From assembly GCA_037447655.1 (NCBI GenBank), contig JBBHKE010000469.1, forward strand, positions 1 through 33,759: a stretch of DNA of 33,759 bases, written 5' to 3'. Made by a program: the position numbers and the translations under genes. The notes below the pieces were generated by a model. The model was not told the DNA's origin, did not search any database, and was given only the letters and a program-made list of their open reading frames with translations. Origin of the DNA: Zygnema cylindricum (taxonomy: Eukaryota > Streptophyta > Zygnematophyceae > Zygnematales > Zygnemataceae). Positions 1 through 18,728 of this stretch are shown piece by piece; the first letter of the stretch is position 1, and each line of letters begins with the position of its first letter.

Positions 1-341
1 CCTTTATTAGAATTGATGATTCTTTCGTAGGAATCCGTTTAGACTTAGATTTCTTTTACCGTAACTAGATGTACCTTCCTAAGTTACGATCTAGGCTAGA
101 TCTATCTTTTAGAGCCTTTTGCGGCTAACCCTTACCTCGTCTTACTATAAGACTCTCTTGTGTCGTAAACATTTATCAAAAATCAAAGACACTTGAACGA
201 CAAACCTCTCATTTGTTTCCTTGTTTGTCGTTACTTTCTTTCTTGTCTTATTTATCTTAGTATTTTCCTTATTTTTGGTCTTTCTTGATATTTCGACATA
301 TTAATCTTTTCAGCCTTTTATGGCATCACATTCAATACTCT
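1..341. other. Non-coding AT-rich sequence
   Basis: I see no conserved open reading frame, repeat unit or structured element in this stretch. It leads into the CT-rich tract that follows. Confidence 0.5.
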
Positions 342-582
342 ACTATCTCTCCCTCTCTTTCACCCTCTCCCTCTCTCTTTCCCATTCCAACTACCTATCC
401 TCTCCCTCTCCCTCTCCCTCTCCCTCTCCTTTTCCCCTTCCACTCTTTCTCTTTCTCTATCTCCCTTTCACTCTTCCTTTCGCCCTTCCTTCCCTTCTCC
501 CTCTCCCACTCCCTCTTCCCCTCCCTCTCCCTCTCCCTCTCCCTCGCCCTCTCACTCTCCCTCTCTTTCACCCTCTCCCTTG
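342..582. repeat. CT-rich satellite, CCCTCT-type hexamers
   Basis: The plus strand is almost entirely C and T, with runs of CCCTCT broken by CTTTCC and CACTCT variants. Open frames across it encode only Ser/Leu/Pro low-complexity peptides and are not genes. The complementary strand has regularly spaced GGG runs, so G-quadruplex formation is possible. Confidence 0.9.
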
Positions 583-638
583 TTGGAAAGTACGATTTTG
601 TGTGCTATCGATTTCCACGAAGATAGAATATTCGGGTC

Positions 639-695
639 GCATTACGATACTTAAACCATCAATGCTAGCATTACGATACTTGAACCATCAATGCT
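639..695. repeat. 29-bp direct repeat, two units
   Basis: Two adjacent copies of a unit beginning GCATTACGATACTT and ending CCATCAATGCT (639-666 and 668-695) differ at one base, which suggests a recent local duplication. Confidence 0.85.
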
Positions 696-712
696 ATGTT
701 TGAAAAAATATA

Positions 713-860
713 TAATATATGTAAAAATAGATAGTAATAAAGTGACGATATATTGGAAAAAATATATATAAATATATATATAAAAAAATATTAATATAAT
801 GACGATATATTGGAAAAAACATATAAATAAATATAAAAATAAATATAAATACGGTGACAA
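713..860. repeat. AT-rich tandem repeat with TGACGATATATTGG motif
   Basis: The motif TGACGATATATTGGAAAAAA occurs twice and a weaker third copy (GGTGACAATATC) follows, separated by AT-rich spacers. I see nothing coding. Confidence 0.65.
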
Positions 861-1139
861 TATCTTTCATGACCCGACATTCGGTAAAGGCGATACTGAA
901 ATTGGGTGTACCATACTAGTTCGTGACAAATTATCACTTTTGGAGCTCACTCTAACTTTCGCTGTGTGACTCCTTGTCTCGTCATTTACAAAGCTACAAA
1001 GCTGAGTACATTTATCTTGCCTTTGTCCTGTTTAAAAGATGTGATTCTACCCCTTTTTACCCCTTTTTACCCCTCTCCATTCTTACGCCCACTTTGTGAT
1101 CTATGTGGTGTCCTACTCTGTGATTACCCGTGTTAACTC
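856..1139. other. Non-coding sequence
   Basis: Unique-looking sequence with a short tandem of TACCCCTTTT near 1050-1070. No gene seen. Confidence 0.4.
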
Positions 1140-1240
1140 TATTTGTCTCTATTAACTCAATATAGAGTTATATATTCAATATACTCTATTCGTTTCTATT
1201 AACTCAATATAGAGTTATATACTCAATATACTCTATGTTA
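1140..1240. repeat. Tandem repeat of about 54 bp, two units
   Basis: Two near-identical units contain CTATTAACTCAATATAGAGT followed by TATAT(A/T)CTCAATATACTCTAT. Each unit is itself rich in inverted repeats (CTCTAT with ATAGAG), so each can fold into a hairpin. Confidence 0.8.
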
Positions 1241-1319
1241 ACTATTTGTTGTGAGGGATTCCTCTCGATCTCTCAATTGGTCGACCAAAACTTTCAAATT
1301 TATGATTTTTACCAATATC

Positions 1320-2060
1320 CAAAACGCGATGTAAATCACTAAAAACAAAATTCAATTCGCAATTGAAATCACAATCTCAATTTTGTGTAATCAGATTTAG
1401 AATTGAAAATCACAATCTAAACATCTCATTTTTACAAGTTAGTTCACAATCCGAAGTAAAATCTATTTCGACAATATTATTCATTCTTGAAATCACAATC
1501 CACGGTAAAATAAAAGGTTTACTGTCAAAACCACGATGCCATTTGTCTGGCGAGCCCCACCTATAAAAAAGTCATCAATTGCTACATAGTGTTGATTTTT
1601 TAGTTAGATGAAAAAAAAATATATGGTGTAGACAATTATCTATAAATAATATGGCACAACCCTTCAACCTTTAGTCAAATACGTCAAAATGTTCACCGAG
1701 CAAAAAAAATGGGATTCACAATTAAATTAGAGAGTAAGCATTCATGAAGTATATTGTTACTTCATTTCCTTGGTTGGAAAATGTACACTGCATTACGAAA
1801 CTTCGGTAGGAAAAGAGTTGGGAAAAAAGTTGAGACTAACAAAATACGAATTCTTTCTATTCTCGCGTTCCTAACTAGTGTTTTCGGAAGTTCCAATAGC
1901 ACCACTAAAATGAAACAATTGTTGAAAAGAAACGTCGTTGAAAGACACTAGTGGATGTTGTGCAACAAAATGGATGTAGAAAGTGGTCGAAACCCATTTA
2001 TTAAAAACAAGGGAGCACTAAAAGCCCGGTGAAATAAACCTCCCGTAAAAATGTTGCGCC
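1320..2060. repeat. Dispersed repeat R1, copy 1
   Basis: The left part holds repeated 'CACAATCTAAA'-like words. The right part (about 1830-1935) aligns with 20157-20310: GTTGAGACTAACAAAA against GTCGAGACTAACAAAA, and GCACCACTAAAATGA against GCACAACTAAAATGA. The copies are strongly diverged. A 65-codon frame at 1754-1951 lies within it, but the R1 copy near 20 kb does not keep the frame, so I do not call it a gene. No terminal repeats were found, and the element class is unknown. Confidence 0.55.
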
Positions 2061-2696
2061 AATATGTGACTACTATAAAGAGGAACTATCCGATTTATGA
2101 ACCAACCAAATACAAGAAAAAAATAAATAAAACACACAAACACACACACACATACACACACATTAGTGTTGACATAGGGTGTGGAGTAAAAATGACAAAA
2201 AGAAAAAAAAAAACTATCATTTTTCTGGTATAAGTCCATGTGCGCATGCCCATGTGCCCATGTGTGGTTTTTTTTTTCGGCACATCTGCATGAATCGAAC
2301 CAATAAAGATTCAAAATTTATCACTTAAGATAAAGAAAACAAACAGATAATCCATCTAACTCTATCAATTCATCATTGATAAGAAATACATTTTTACAAA
2401 ATGGTCACTTGAAATGACAAAAAATTACTTCCACGGTAAAACTAGTATAATTTCCGTTCAAGCTAATGATTTTGGTACCCAATTAAAAAAAAGGTCCATT
2501 GGGATGTTTTTCCAAATTCTCAATACACTTTTTGTTGTAAAATTTGCGGTGGTGTATACTATGTCATGTCACGTGTCACAATCCGGTTACCATCGACATT
2601 TTTGCAATAAAACCTGTACTTCTATGTGAAGCAAAAGTTGAGGAACTTTGGTACGGACCGCAGAACACTTAACTATCCCATGTAGAATATTTTTTT
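2061..2696. other. Non-coding sequence with a short CA repeat
   Basis: A CACACA tract lies at about 2130-2163 and poly-A/poly-T runs at 2200-2275. The rest shows nothing I can name. Confidence 0.4.
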
Positions 2697-2995
2697 TGTT
2701 TTCTTCTTTTTCTTTCTCATATCGAATAGCTTTTTTGGTTTTTTTTATTTTGTTCTTTCTTATTTATAATAGTTTTTTCTTTTGTTTTTTTCTTTCTTTC
2801 TCATATAGAGTTGTTTTACTTTTTTTTTTGTTTCTTTCTCATATAAAATAGGTTTTTTCTTTTGTTTTTTATTTTTATCTTTCTCATATAAAGTAGTTTT
2901 ATTTTTTTTTTCTCTGTTTCATATAGTAGTTATTTTATTTCTCATAAATAATAGTTTTTTTGTTTTTTTTTTGCCTTCTCTCTCGCGTAGAGTAA
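2697..2995. repeat. T-rich minisatellite
   Basis: Five or six irregular units of roughly 45-60 bp share TTTCTTTCTCATATA followed by (A/G)A(A/G)TAGTTTT. Open frames here are low-complexity Phe/Ser peptides and are not genes. Confidence 0.75.
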
Positions 2996-3588
2996 TTTGA
3001 GGGTTTTTTCTCAATCGTCACAAGTTGTACCTACGTCTACAACCGTCACATGTCAAAGTTCCGATTTCATTTCGCACATTGGGACGCTCTTCAAAGTAGT
3101 GCGGGGAACCTTCACTACAGTCCAAAATACTTTATCAAAGTACCGATTACATGGGGACGTAAGGCTTTTAGGTATGTTAAGGTTTTTTAAGTATTTTAGG
3201 ATTGTTTTTAATATTTATTTCTTTTTATATTTTAATTTGTATTTTATTTATACATTGTTTCTATTTATTTTTAAGATTCACATTTAGGCATGATTTTTGT
3301 ATTTTTATGGTAAATAAATAAATAAAATAAATAAGTATAAATAATTAAATAAATGAGGATAAGCTTACCCAACAACGGTCTAAACAGAAAAGTGTTTATT
3401 TTTCTTTTTTTTCTTTTTCTTTATTTTATTTTTCTCCAAAAACTAAAAAACGATTTGCATGTCAACCAAAAGAGAGAGAAAAAAAAAAAAAAACCCGCAT
3501 TAACAAAAAGTACACAATAGGAGAAGAAATATTATTCCTCTGATGCTCTAAACTACTACATTTCTAAAAAAACAGCGGATGATTTGAT
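2996..3588 (-). other. 3' flank of the DHS gene
   Basis: This is the region downstream of the DHS stop codon on the minus strand. On that strand several AATAAA-like hexamers occur at about 3420-3440, in an A/T-rich context suitable for a polyadenylation signal, but which one is used cannot be told from sequence. Nothing else was recognised. Confidence 0.35.
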
Positions 3589-12355
<8,767 letters not shown>

Positions 12356-13206
12356 TCTATTCTTATAATGGTTTGTTAAAAAATTGTTTTTTTTGTAGTT
12401 TTTGTTGTTTTTGTTGTTTTTGTTGTTTTTGTTGTTTTTGTTGTTTTTAGGGTTTTTGTTTCTGTTACAATTTTTGCAAATTGTTGAAGGAACTATAACA
12501 ACTTTTGCAAGGTTCAGAGGAAACTGGGAAAAAAAAATGCAAAGCTCGGTAAAATTTGTGATATAATTTGTAAAACTCAGTAAGAAAAATAACCAACTTG
12601 CAAGTTTCAGTGGAAACTGGAAAGAAATTTGCAAAACAGAGAAAAAAATATAAAATAAATTTGTGGTACTCAGTGAAAATCTGGAACCAGATTCGCAAAA
12701 CCCTAAAATAGAGAACCTTCAGTATATACTGGACCAAAATTTTGCAATATTGAGTAAAAACTAGAACAGAACTTGCAAAATTTAGTAGAAATATAACAAA
12801 ATTTGCAATATTCAGTAAAAACTACAAAAAAAAAAGTGACTAGCTTCAGTAAAAACTACAAATGAAGTTGCGATATTCAGCAAAAACTGGAACAAAAATT
12901 AGTAATACTCAGTAAAACTAAGAACAAAACTTGCAATATTCAGTAAAATCTAGAACATAATTTGAAATACTGTGTAAATGTAAGAGAAAAATGGAATACT
13001 GTTGGCAATCCTCAGAAGAACAAGGACAAAAGTTGCAATTTCCACTTAAAAAAAACTGAACAGAAATTTCAATACAGTACGAAAACAGTTTCAATTTCAA
13101 TATAACCTGAAATAGTATAGTGTAGTATAGTACAGTATTAGTATAGTATAGTTCCAGTTTCAGTTTCAGTTTCAATTCCAGTTTCAATTTTCAGTATAAC
13201 CTGTGT
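12356..13206. repeat. Minisatellite upstream of DHS
   Basis: 12389-12450 is a 9-bp repeat (GTTGTTTTT, about six units). From about 12480 to 13070 is a degenerate array of units around 35-45 bp, consensus on the plus strand TTCAGTAAAAACT(A/G)GAAC followed by AAAATTTGCAA. 13110-13195 has short CAGT(A/T)T words. It should contain the DHS promoter and 5' UTR, but I can recognise neither a TATA box nor a leader intron. Confidence 0.75.
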
Positions 13207-13233
13207 CAAAACAAAGTTCCTGCAGGTACACTA

Positions 13234-13734
13234 CACCGCGAATCGTAATTAGAGTAAATTACTCTAATTCGGTCGCTCGAAATTTCGACTCTATCACATG
13301 AAATAGAGTAAATGATTCTAATTTTTTCATTATTCTATTTAAGGTAAAGTTTAATTAGCGTTTTTAATTCTAATATAGGTTCGTTTTAAATATTGTGGAG
13401 TACGGACGACCTCCGACCGTGCAAAATTGTACTTTATTAAGTAAAAAAGTACAAAAAATGGTTTAATACAGGCCGTTATCATGTAACTGCGTTTTAACAA
13501 ACCACGTATTGCAAACGTCAAAGTGACGATAAACTGTACGTTTTGCCAAATTCTGTACGAATACCTTATTTACAGTAGAGGATATTAGCGTGCCAAATTA
13601 GGGTACTTAAATAAATTAGAGTAAACTTCATAGTTGAAAAAGCTCTATCACATAAATTAGCGTTAATTACTCTAATTTTTTTTTTTAGTTTTTGTACTCT
13701 AATTTTTTCATTACTCTAATTACGATTCGCGGTG
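13234..13734 (+). mobile_element. TA-flanked TIR element 1 (family CACCGCGAATCG)
   Basis: About 501 bp with long terminal inverted repeats beginning CACCGCGAATCGTAATTAGA and TA on both sides, as for Tc1/mariner-type insertion. It is too short for a transposase and has no conserved reading frame, so it is a non-autonomous (MITE) copy. The subterminal region contains repeated ATTAGAGTAA words and the inner palindrome GAAATTTC. Superfamily assignment rests on the TA target only. Confidence 0.85.
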
Positions 13735-13736
13735 TA

Positions 13737-14238
13737 CACCGCGCATCGTAATTAGAGTAATGAAAAAATTAGAGTAAAAAAAGAGAAAAAAATAATTAGA
13801 GTAATTTACTCTAATTTATGTGATAGAACTGTTTCAAAAAGGAATTTACTCTAATTTATGCGGTGTACTCTAATTTGGCAAGCTAATATCCTCTACTGTA
13901 AATAAGGTATTCGTACAGAATCTGAAAAAACGTACAGTTTATCGTCACTATGACGTTTGCACTACGCGGTTTGTCAAAACGCATTTACATGATAATGGCC
14001 TGTTTTAAATCATTATTTGTACTTTTTTACATGTAAAAGTACAATTTTGCACGGTCGGACGTCATCCGTACTCCACACTATTTAAAAATTAACCTATATT
14101 AGAATTAAAAACGCTAATTAAACCTTACCTTAAATAGCATAATGAAAAAATTAGAATCGTTTACTCTATTTGATGTGATAGAGTCGAAATTTCGAGCGAC
14201 CGAATTAGAGTAATTTACTCTAATTACGATTCGCGGTG
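13737..14238 (-). mobile_element. TA-flanked TIR element 2, inverted copy of element 1
   Basis: About 502 bp. Its reverse complement aligns with element 1 from end to end with scattered substitutions (for example TTTGCACTACGCGGTTTGTC against CAAACCACGTATTGCAAACG reversed). It shares a single TA (13735-13736) with element 1. The pair forms a roughly 1-kb inverted repeat centred on that TA. Confidence 0.85.
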
Positions 14239-15077
14239 TAGTGTTGGGTATCGAGGACCGTTTTCCGATATTCGATATATATCGAATTTCAGGTACCCGA
14301 TAGTCGATATATCGCTTCGATATATCGAATTTCAAACCATCGCGATATATATCAGATATATCGCTAATATATCGTCAATATATCGAAGGAAAAAAAAAAA
14401 AAAAAATCCCACAGGTTTTCAAAGTCTCGTGACTTCGGACAACGAGACTGTAAAATCTTTGCCGGAAAGAAATATGGTTTTTTCCTGAAAGTCAGCAGAG
14501 TGAAGGAGATCTCTGAGGTACATTGACGAGGTACACTTGTGAAGTACACGTACGTCATACGCAGGTACGATTTTCCAGACGAAAAAGGTCGGTTTCCAGA
14601 TATTCGATGATTTTTGAGATTTGGTAGTCAGCTTACGTGGAACCACTCATATCAGAACACGTATGTAAAACTTTTTGACAAAAGATACCCAATGTACCCG
14701 AGGCCTCGGTAATACATAAATTTTGCTGTCCGTACTATTACAGAGACCTCCTCGTGTAACCATACCCCAAATAATTAATCATTACAATATCAGAATTAGT
14801 ACTTTTTGTCGGTTACATTTTGCGGCGTCTACATTTAAGTCACGGAACGAAAATCACGGCGTACGTGGCGTATTAGACAATTTGACTTTTTCGCTAAAAT
14901 AACATATTATATAAAAAAATAAAAAAAATAAATTTAAAAAATACTATATATCGCGAAATATATCGCGATGGTTTATGTTGGTCTCGGTACCATATATCGA
15001 GGATCCTGCTCGATCGATATTCAATATATCGAATATCGATATTATCGCGATATGATTTTACCCGATACCCAACACTA
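14239..15077. mobile_element. hAT-like MITE (TIR TAGTGTTGGGTATCG)
   Basis: 839 bp with 15-bp perfect terminal inverted repeats TAGTGTTGGGTATCG / CGATACCCAACACTA. The end fits the hAT terminal pattern YARNG. Subterminal regions are packed with CGATATATCG-type palindromic words, typical of transposase-binding clusters. The 8-bp duplication CCTGCAGG is displaced by the later insertions. The middle (14406-14772) is an inverted fragment of the GGGCATGGTTACAT family also seen at 15683-16346. No coding capacity. Confidence 0.85.
14406..14772 (-). mobile_element. Partial PIF/Harbinger-like element inside the hAT-like MITE
   Basis: Reads in reverse against 15683-16040: shared words include GAGATCTC next to CTTCACTCTGCTGACTTTC, GGCAAAGATTTTAC, and CGAGGCCTC near the end, finishing GTAACCATACCCC. 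Only one terminus is present; the other side begins abruptly at the A-run near 14400. Confidence 0.75.
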
Positions 15078-15611
15078 CACCGCGCATCGTTATTAGTGTC
15101 AAAGTTTAAATAGTGCGGAACATATACCGTCATTGACGCTAATTAATATTTTTTTTTTTTTTTTTAAAGGTGTATTTTAATTTCGGCGTTTATGCTAATT
15201 TGGGAACAGCAAAAATGGAATATTCGTTGTACGATTATATACATTAATATATGTATCCGTACAAACTATTGAAAATCGTACGCCGTCGTGAAATTTAAAT
15301 ATCCGTACATGTAAGACTAATTTACGTGTCAGAACAATCCCGTTTTTTTAGCGCACGATCCTATGCGAGCGCGTCTGATTTAACTCATTTTTTGTAAAAT
15401 TTTCACTTGAAAAGGTACATTTATGTACGGTCTGACATCGACCGTACACCACACTATTTAGATATTATTGTAATTCGTCCTTTACGCTATTTTGTACGAT
15501 ACCTTAATTAACGTCAAGGAAAAATTAAAATCATGTATCCTATTTGAGGAAAAAAATCAAAATTTTAAGAACCCAAATTAGTGTCGTTAACACTAATAAC
15601 GATGTGCGGTG
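15078..15611 (+). mobile_element. TA-flanked TIR element 4 (family CACCGCGCATCG)
   Basis: 534 bp, TIR CACCGCGCATCGTTATTAGT / ACTAATAACGATGTGCGGTG, TA on both sides. It is related to elements 1 and 2 at the ends, but its interior differs (no ATTAGAGTAA clusters). Non-autonomous. Confidence 0.85.
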
Positions 15612-15682
15612 TACCTGCAGGATTCAAAATTTAAAACCCTAGGAAAGTGAACCATTCATTTCTCTCAGAATATGTTTACTTA

Positions 15683-16346
15683 GGGCATGGTTACATTAGG
15701 AGGTCTTTGTAATAGTACGGACATCAAAATTTCTATATTACAGAGGCCTCGGTTACATCGCGTATCGTCTGTAAATAGGTTTTTATATACATGTTGTTTT
15801 TTGAGTGGTTCCACGTAAGTCGACGATCAAATCTCTAAAATCGCAAAGATTTGAAAACCGACCATTTTCGTATGCAAATCCGTACTTGCGTACTTCGCAC
15901 GTGTAATTCGCAAGTGTACAGCGTCAATGTACCTCAGAGATCTCCTTCACTCTGCTGACTTTCAGGAAAAAAACGTATTTCTTTTCGGCAAAGATTTTAC
16001 GGTCACCTTGTCAGAAGGCACGTGACTTTGGGGGCGTGTGAAAATTTTCTTTTTTCATCGACGCACGTGTCTATCGTCCAAGTGTAACGAATTGACTGGT
16101 TCTGTATTGGTGAACCCACCTCCGCGAGGTGGGTTCACCAATACAGAGGCGCATGGAGCAATTGCTTCGCAGATGAGACCAAAATGTAATCAGACGGTCG
16201 ACGTCTTCTCCCGGATACTGGAGAATCGTTATCCTATTTTCTGTAATGTTGTTTTCAAGAAACTCACGAAAATATAGTACGGCATGGTACGAGCAAGTAC
16301 AAAATTTTGTATTAAACCTCACTTTTCGTCTGATGTAACCATACCC
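15683..16346 (+). mobile_element. PIF/Harbinger-like MITE (TIR GGGCATGGTTACAT)
   Basis: 664 bp, TIR GGGCATGGTTACAT / ATGTAACCATACCC, flanked by TTA (15680-15682 and 16347-16349), the TWA target typical of PIF/Harbinger. It carries a 47-nt perfect hairpin in the right half (16101-16147). It has no transposase. A relative lies inverted inside the neighbouring hAT-like MITE. Confidence 0.85.
16101..16147. repeat. Perfect hairpin, 22-bp arms, 3-nt loop
   Basis: TCTGTATTGGTGAACCCACC followed by TC, loop CGC, then the exact reverse complement. It lies inside the PIF-like MITE. The arms have no mismatch although the element termini have diverged, so it is recent or maintained. Confidence 0.95.
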
Positions 16347-16350
16347 TTAT

Positions 16351-16524
16351 AATCTAAAATACGTTAAAAACGTGCGTTTGTTTAGTGTGTATTTTTAACA
16401 CGTACTTTTATTTAGTGCGTTGTTAAAGCACTTGCGTTTACTTCGTGCGTAACATGAGCACTTGTGTTTATTTCGTGCATCATCTGCGCACGAGCCATTA
16501 TTTAGTGCGTAATTTCGCACGGAG
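16351..16524. repeat. Array of 30-bp hairpin units
   Basis: Units start at 16381, 16411, 16441, 16471 and 16501, exactly 30 bp apart, with a probable earlier unit at 16351. Each begins TTTAGTGCGT or a variant and has a stem: GTGT/ACAC, AGTGC/GCACT, GTGC/GCAC, CGTGC/GCACG, GTGCG/CGCAC. Loops vary while the stems stay paired. Confidence 0.85.
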
Positions 16525-17340
16525 TTTAAGGTTTCGATGCTGTATGGTTCAGTGCAGTACACCGTGAAGGCGTGAACCGTTATTACCGTCACTTTTTTTG
16601 GGGGGGATTTTCAGCTTTCGTGCACACGCGTCCGATTTCCCTTGGAGGCCCCCAATCGGAAGCTACAGTACATATCTTTAATTTTCCATAACAACCGTCG
16701 GATTTGTAACCCGACAAGTGTGCACGGAGATCTAATACTTACACTGAATCACGGTGTACGGCACTGTAACGTCTTGTACTTTCAAGCGCTCGATGGAGCG
16801 TTTGAAAAGTGCACGTCATCAAAGTAGTCCGGTCATACTAAAAGGTTTTCTGAAAGAAAATCGTACATTACAAGACGCATAATAATTCCTAACTCAGACT
16901 TCTCCTTAAATAAGAATATACGGGGAGACTTACTCTACACGACTTCTCTACTTTCTCCTCACGTCACTAACTTACTAACTTCACGGAAACTCACTCACAC
17001 ACTCACTAGAACCTTCAGCGCCAAAATAGAAATGACGCGGAACTTCAACCGTGCGCTGGACCAAACATAATGTACGAAGGTCCTGCGTACTAAATGAACC
17101 GACGTACGAAACAACACAACGTAATTCTATCCTATCCGTACGTAACACTCAAACGAAACATAAACGTGACAAAAAACTGCCGACGCAAACTGAACACAAA
17201 TTAAACAAAATCGTGAATCCGGCCGATCCGCCGATTCACCCAATAACCTAACATTTTTCACTATATATAGCGTAGCATACCACGTGTAACAATCTGTTCT
17301 GGACTTTGTGTAACGTGATAACGGCGGTTCAGTACAACGG
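16525..17340. repeat. Repeat debris with a partial copy of family e16
   Basis: 16690-16850 is similar to 33175-33360 (AACCGTC(G/A)GATT, later TGTACTTTCAAGCGCT and GTGCACGTCATC). 16784-16812 forms an imperfect hairpin (ACTTTCAAGCGCTC with GAGCGTTTGAAAAGT). The rest, to 17340, has no recognised gene or termini. Confidence 0.5.
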
Positions 17341-17549
17341 AATAAATCGTACAATCGTACGGTTTGAACCGTACAATTATCGCCTATAGCTATCGGTACC
17401 GGTGTTATCGTGATAAAAAACCAATATTACCGGTTTTGATCGGCGATAACGCCGGTGTCGATATATCGTGCCAATATATCGATTATCGGCAAGCCAAAAA
17501 ATGGTACATATCGATTATCGGCAAAACCTTGCCGATACACAACACTACA
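17341..17549. mobile_element. Solo right end of a hAT-like element
   Basis: Ends GCCGATACACAACACTA, matching the terminus CGATACCCAACACTA, and is preceded by clustered CGATTATCGG and CGATATATCG palindromes. I could not find the matching left end in the window, so it is truncated or its partner is too diverged. Confidence 0.6.
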
Positions 17550-17619
17550 ATTTTGGTATTGATATGTGCGATGTTGAATAATATGTTTTATTGCGTTAGT
17601 TTTTCCTAACAAGAAATAG

Positions 17620-17875
17620 ATTTTATTCCCAAGAACGCGATGGTTTACTAAAAAGAATTGATGACCAACAAAGGTTAAAGACCAAAATCCTTAAGGACTG
17701 AAAACACAACAAAAGTGCTTTAAAAGCCTAAACGAAAAGAAATAAAGCAAGTACAACAAAACTAAACCATTGAAACACTAGAAACTACCCTAGACACTAA
17801 AGCCTCAAACTTCGCCCAATTAAAGATCAGAACTACGGATATCGTCTATATACGTCGGGTCCTAACAATAACAAT
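17620..17875. repeat. Dispersed repeat R2, copy 1
   Basis: Aligns with 29745-30030: AAAATCCTTAAGG, AGCAAGTA near CAACAAAA, and (A/G)GATCAGA followed by CTACG(G/A)ATATCGTCT and CGTCGGGT. In the second copy it lies just downstream of a minus-strand coding relic, so it may be the 3' region of that element. Confidence 0.6.
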
Positions 17876-18575
17876 TATAACAATAAAAACGATGATAGTT
17901 GTATAACAAAAATCTAAACTCGGTATTGTGAATAATGAAGTTTTTATTGATGCAATATTGAAGTTATAATGTAATATGAAGTTGAATTTAAACATACAAA
18001 ACGGGTGAGATTAACACAACCTAGAAATTAGAAAAATGTTATTTATTGCCTCTTATAATGTGTTTCTCAAAGATAATAAACTTGTCGATTTTCATATTTT
18101 CGAGGAGAACTTTCCTCATTAACTTCCTCAAAGTTATTTTTACTTTTCTGGCTTTTTCTAACATTGGGTAATTAGTAGAACCTAAACTTTATAACCTTTA
18201 TATTGTTTTTGTTGTTTCATCGTACTTCATGTCTTATACTTAACTACATTTGTGAGCCACCTCTTTCACAATTCAAATGACATCTAAAGTAATTTCAAAA
18301 TGACGGTTAATATTAGACTATAAAAAAAGAAAAAATGTTCACAATCCAAACCACATTGTAAAGTGAAATGGAATTCAATTCATGTCCAAATGACAATTTA
18401 ATAAAGAACCCAATCATTTCAAAATTGGCACAACAATTTAGTGCGCAAATTAGTGTGCAATCTAATTCAAAAGCTATATAATAATCAAAACAACAAAAAA
18501 GGAAAAGTTAGATCACAATCCACAATACAATCTAAAAGGCAATTCAATTCACAACTGAAATCAGACTTTGTACAC
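17876..18575. other. AT-rich sequence, part of R1 at the right
   Basis: 18300-18575 has the CACAATC(T/C)A-type words of R1. 17876-18300 holds nothing I can name. Confidence 0.4.
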
Positions 18576-18728
18576 AATAATCTGTTGGACATTTTTTTTT
18601 CCATTACTTATATCCGCTACACCTATTTTATCCACACTCTGATTCACACCTGCTCAATTCACCACCACCCTCCGGTTTCGCCTCCCCCATCCTCTTTTAC
18701 TTGGCTCTCTAGTTTACTCTTCTAGTCG

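Larger units (their letters stand above)
13219..15621. mobile_element. Transposon nest bounded by CCTGCAGG duplications
   Basis: CCTGCAGG lies directly outside the nest at 13219-13226 and 15614-15621. Inside, from left to right: TA-CAC-TA, element 1, TA, element 2, TA-hAT-like element-TA, element 4, TA. The 8-bp duplication is explained if the hAT-like element (TAGTGTTGGG...CCCAACACTA) inserted first and TA-targeting elements later landed in its two terminal TA dinucleotides, pushing the duplications outward. Confidence 0.85.

Noticed and set aside
285-703. Two overlapping plus-strand frames of 113 and 127 codons
   Set aside because: They encode only Ser/Leu/Pro repeats from the CT satellite and have no conserved or complex segment.
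1754-1951. 65-codon plus-strand frame (RNFGRKRVGKKVETNK)
   Set aside because: The related R1 copy near 20157-20340 does not keep the frame and nothing in the peptide is recognisable.
14114-15133. Short frames in the hAT-like MITE rich in RYIxYR
   Set aside because: They are translations of the clustered ATATCG palindromes.
16351-16524. CRISPR-like array of 30-bp units
   Set aside because: No separate conserved repeat and unique spacer; the whole unit is a degenerate hairpin, the host is eukaryotic and no cas-like gene is near.
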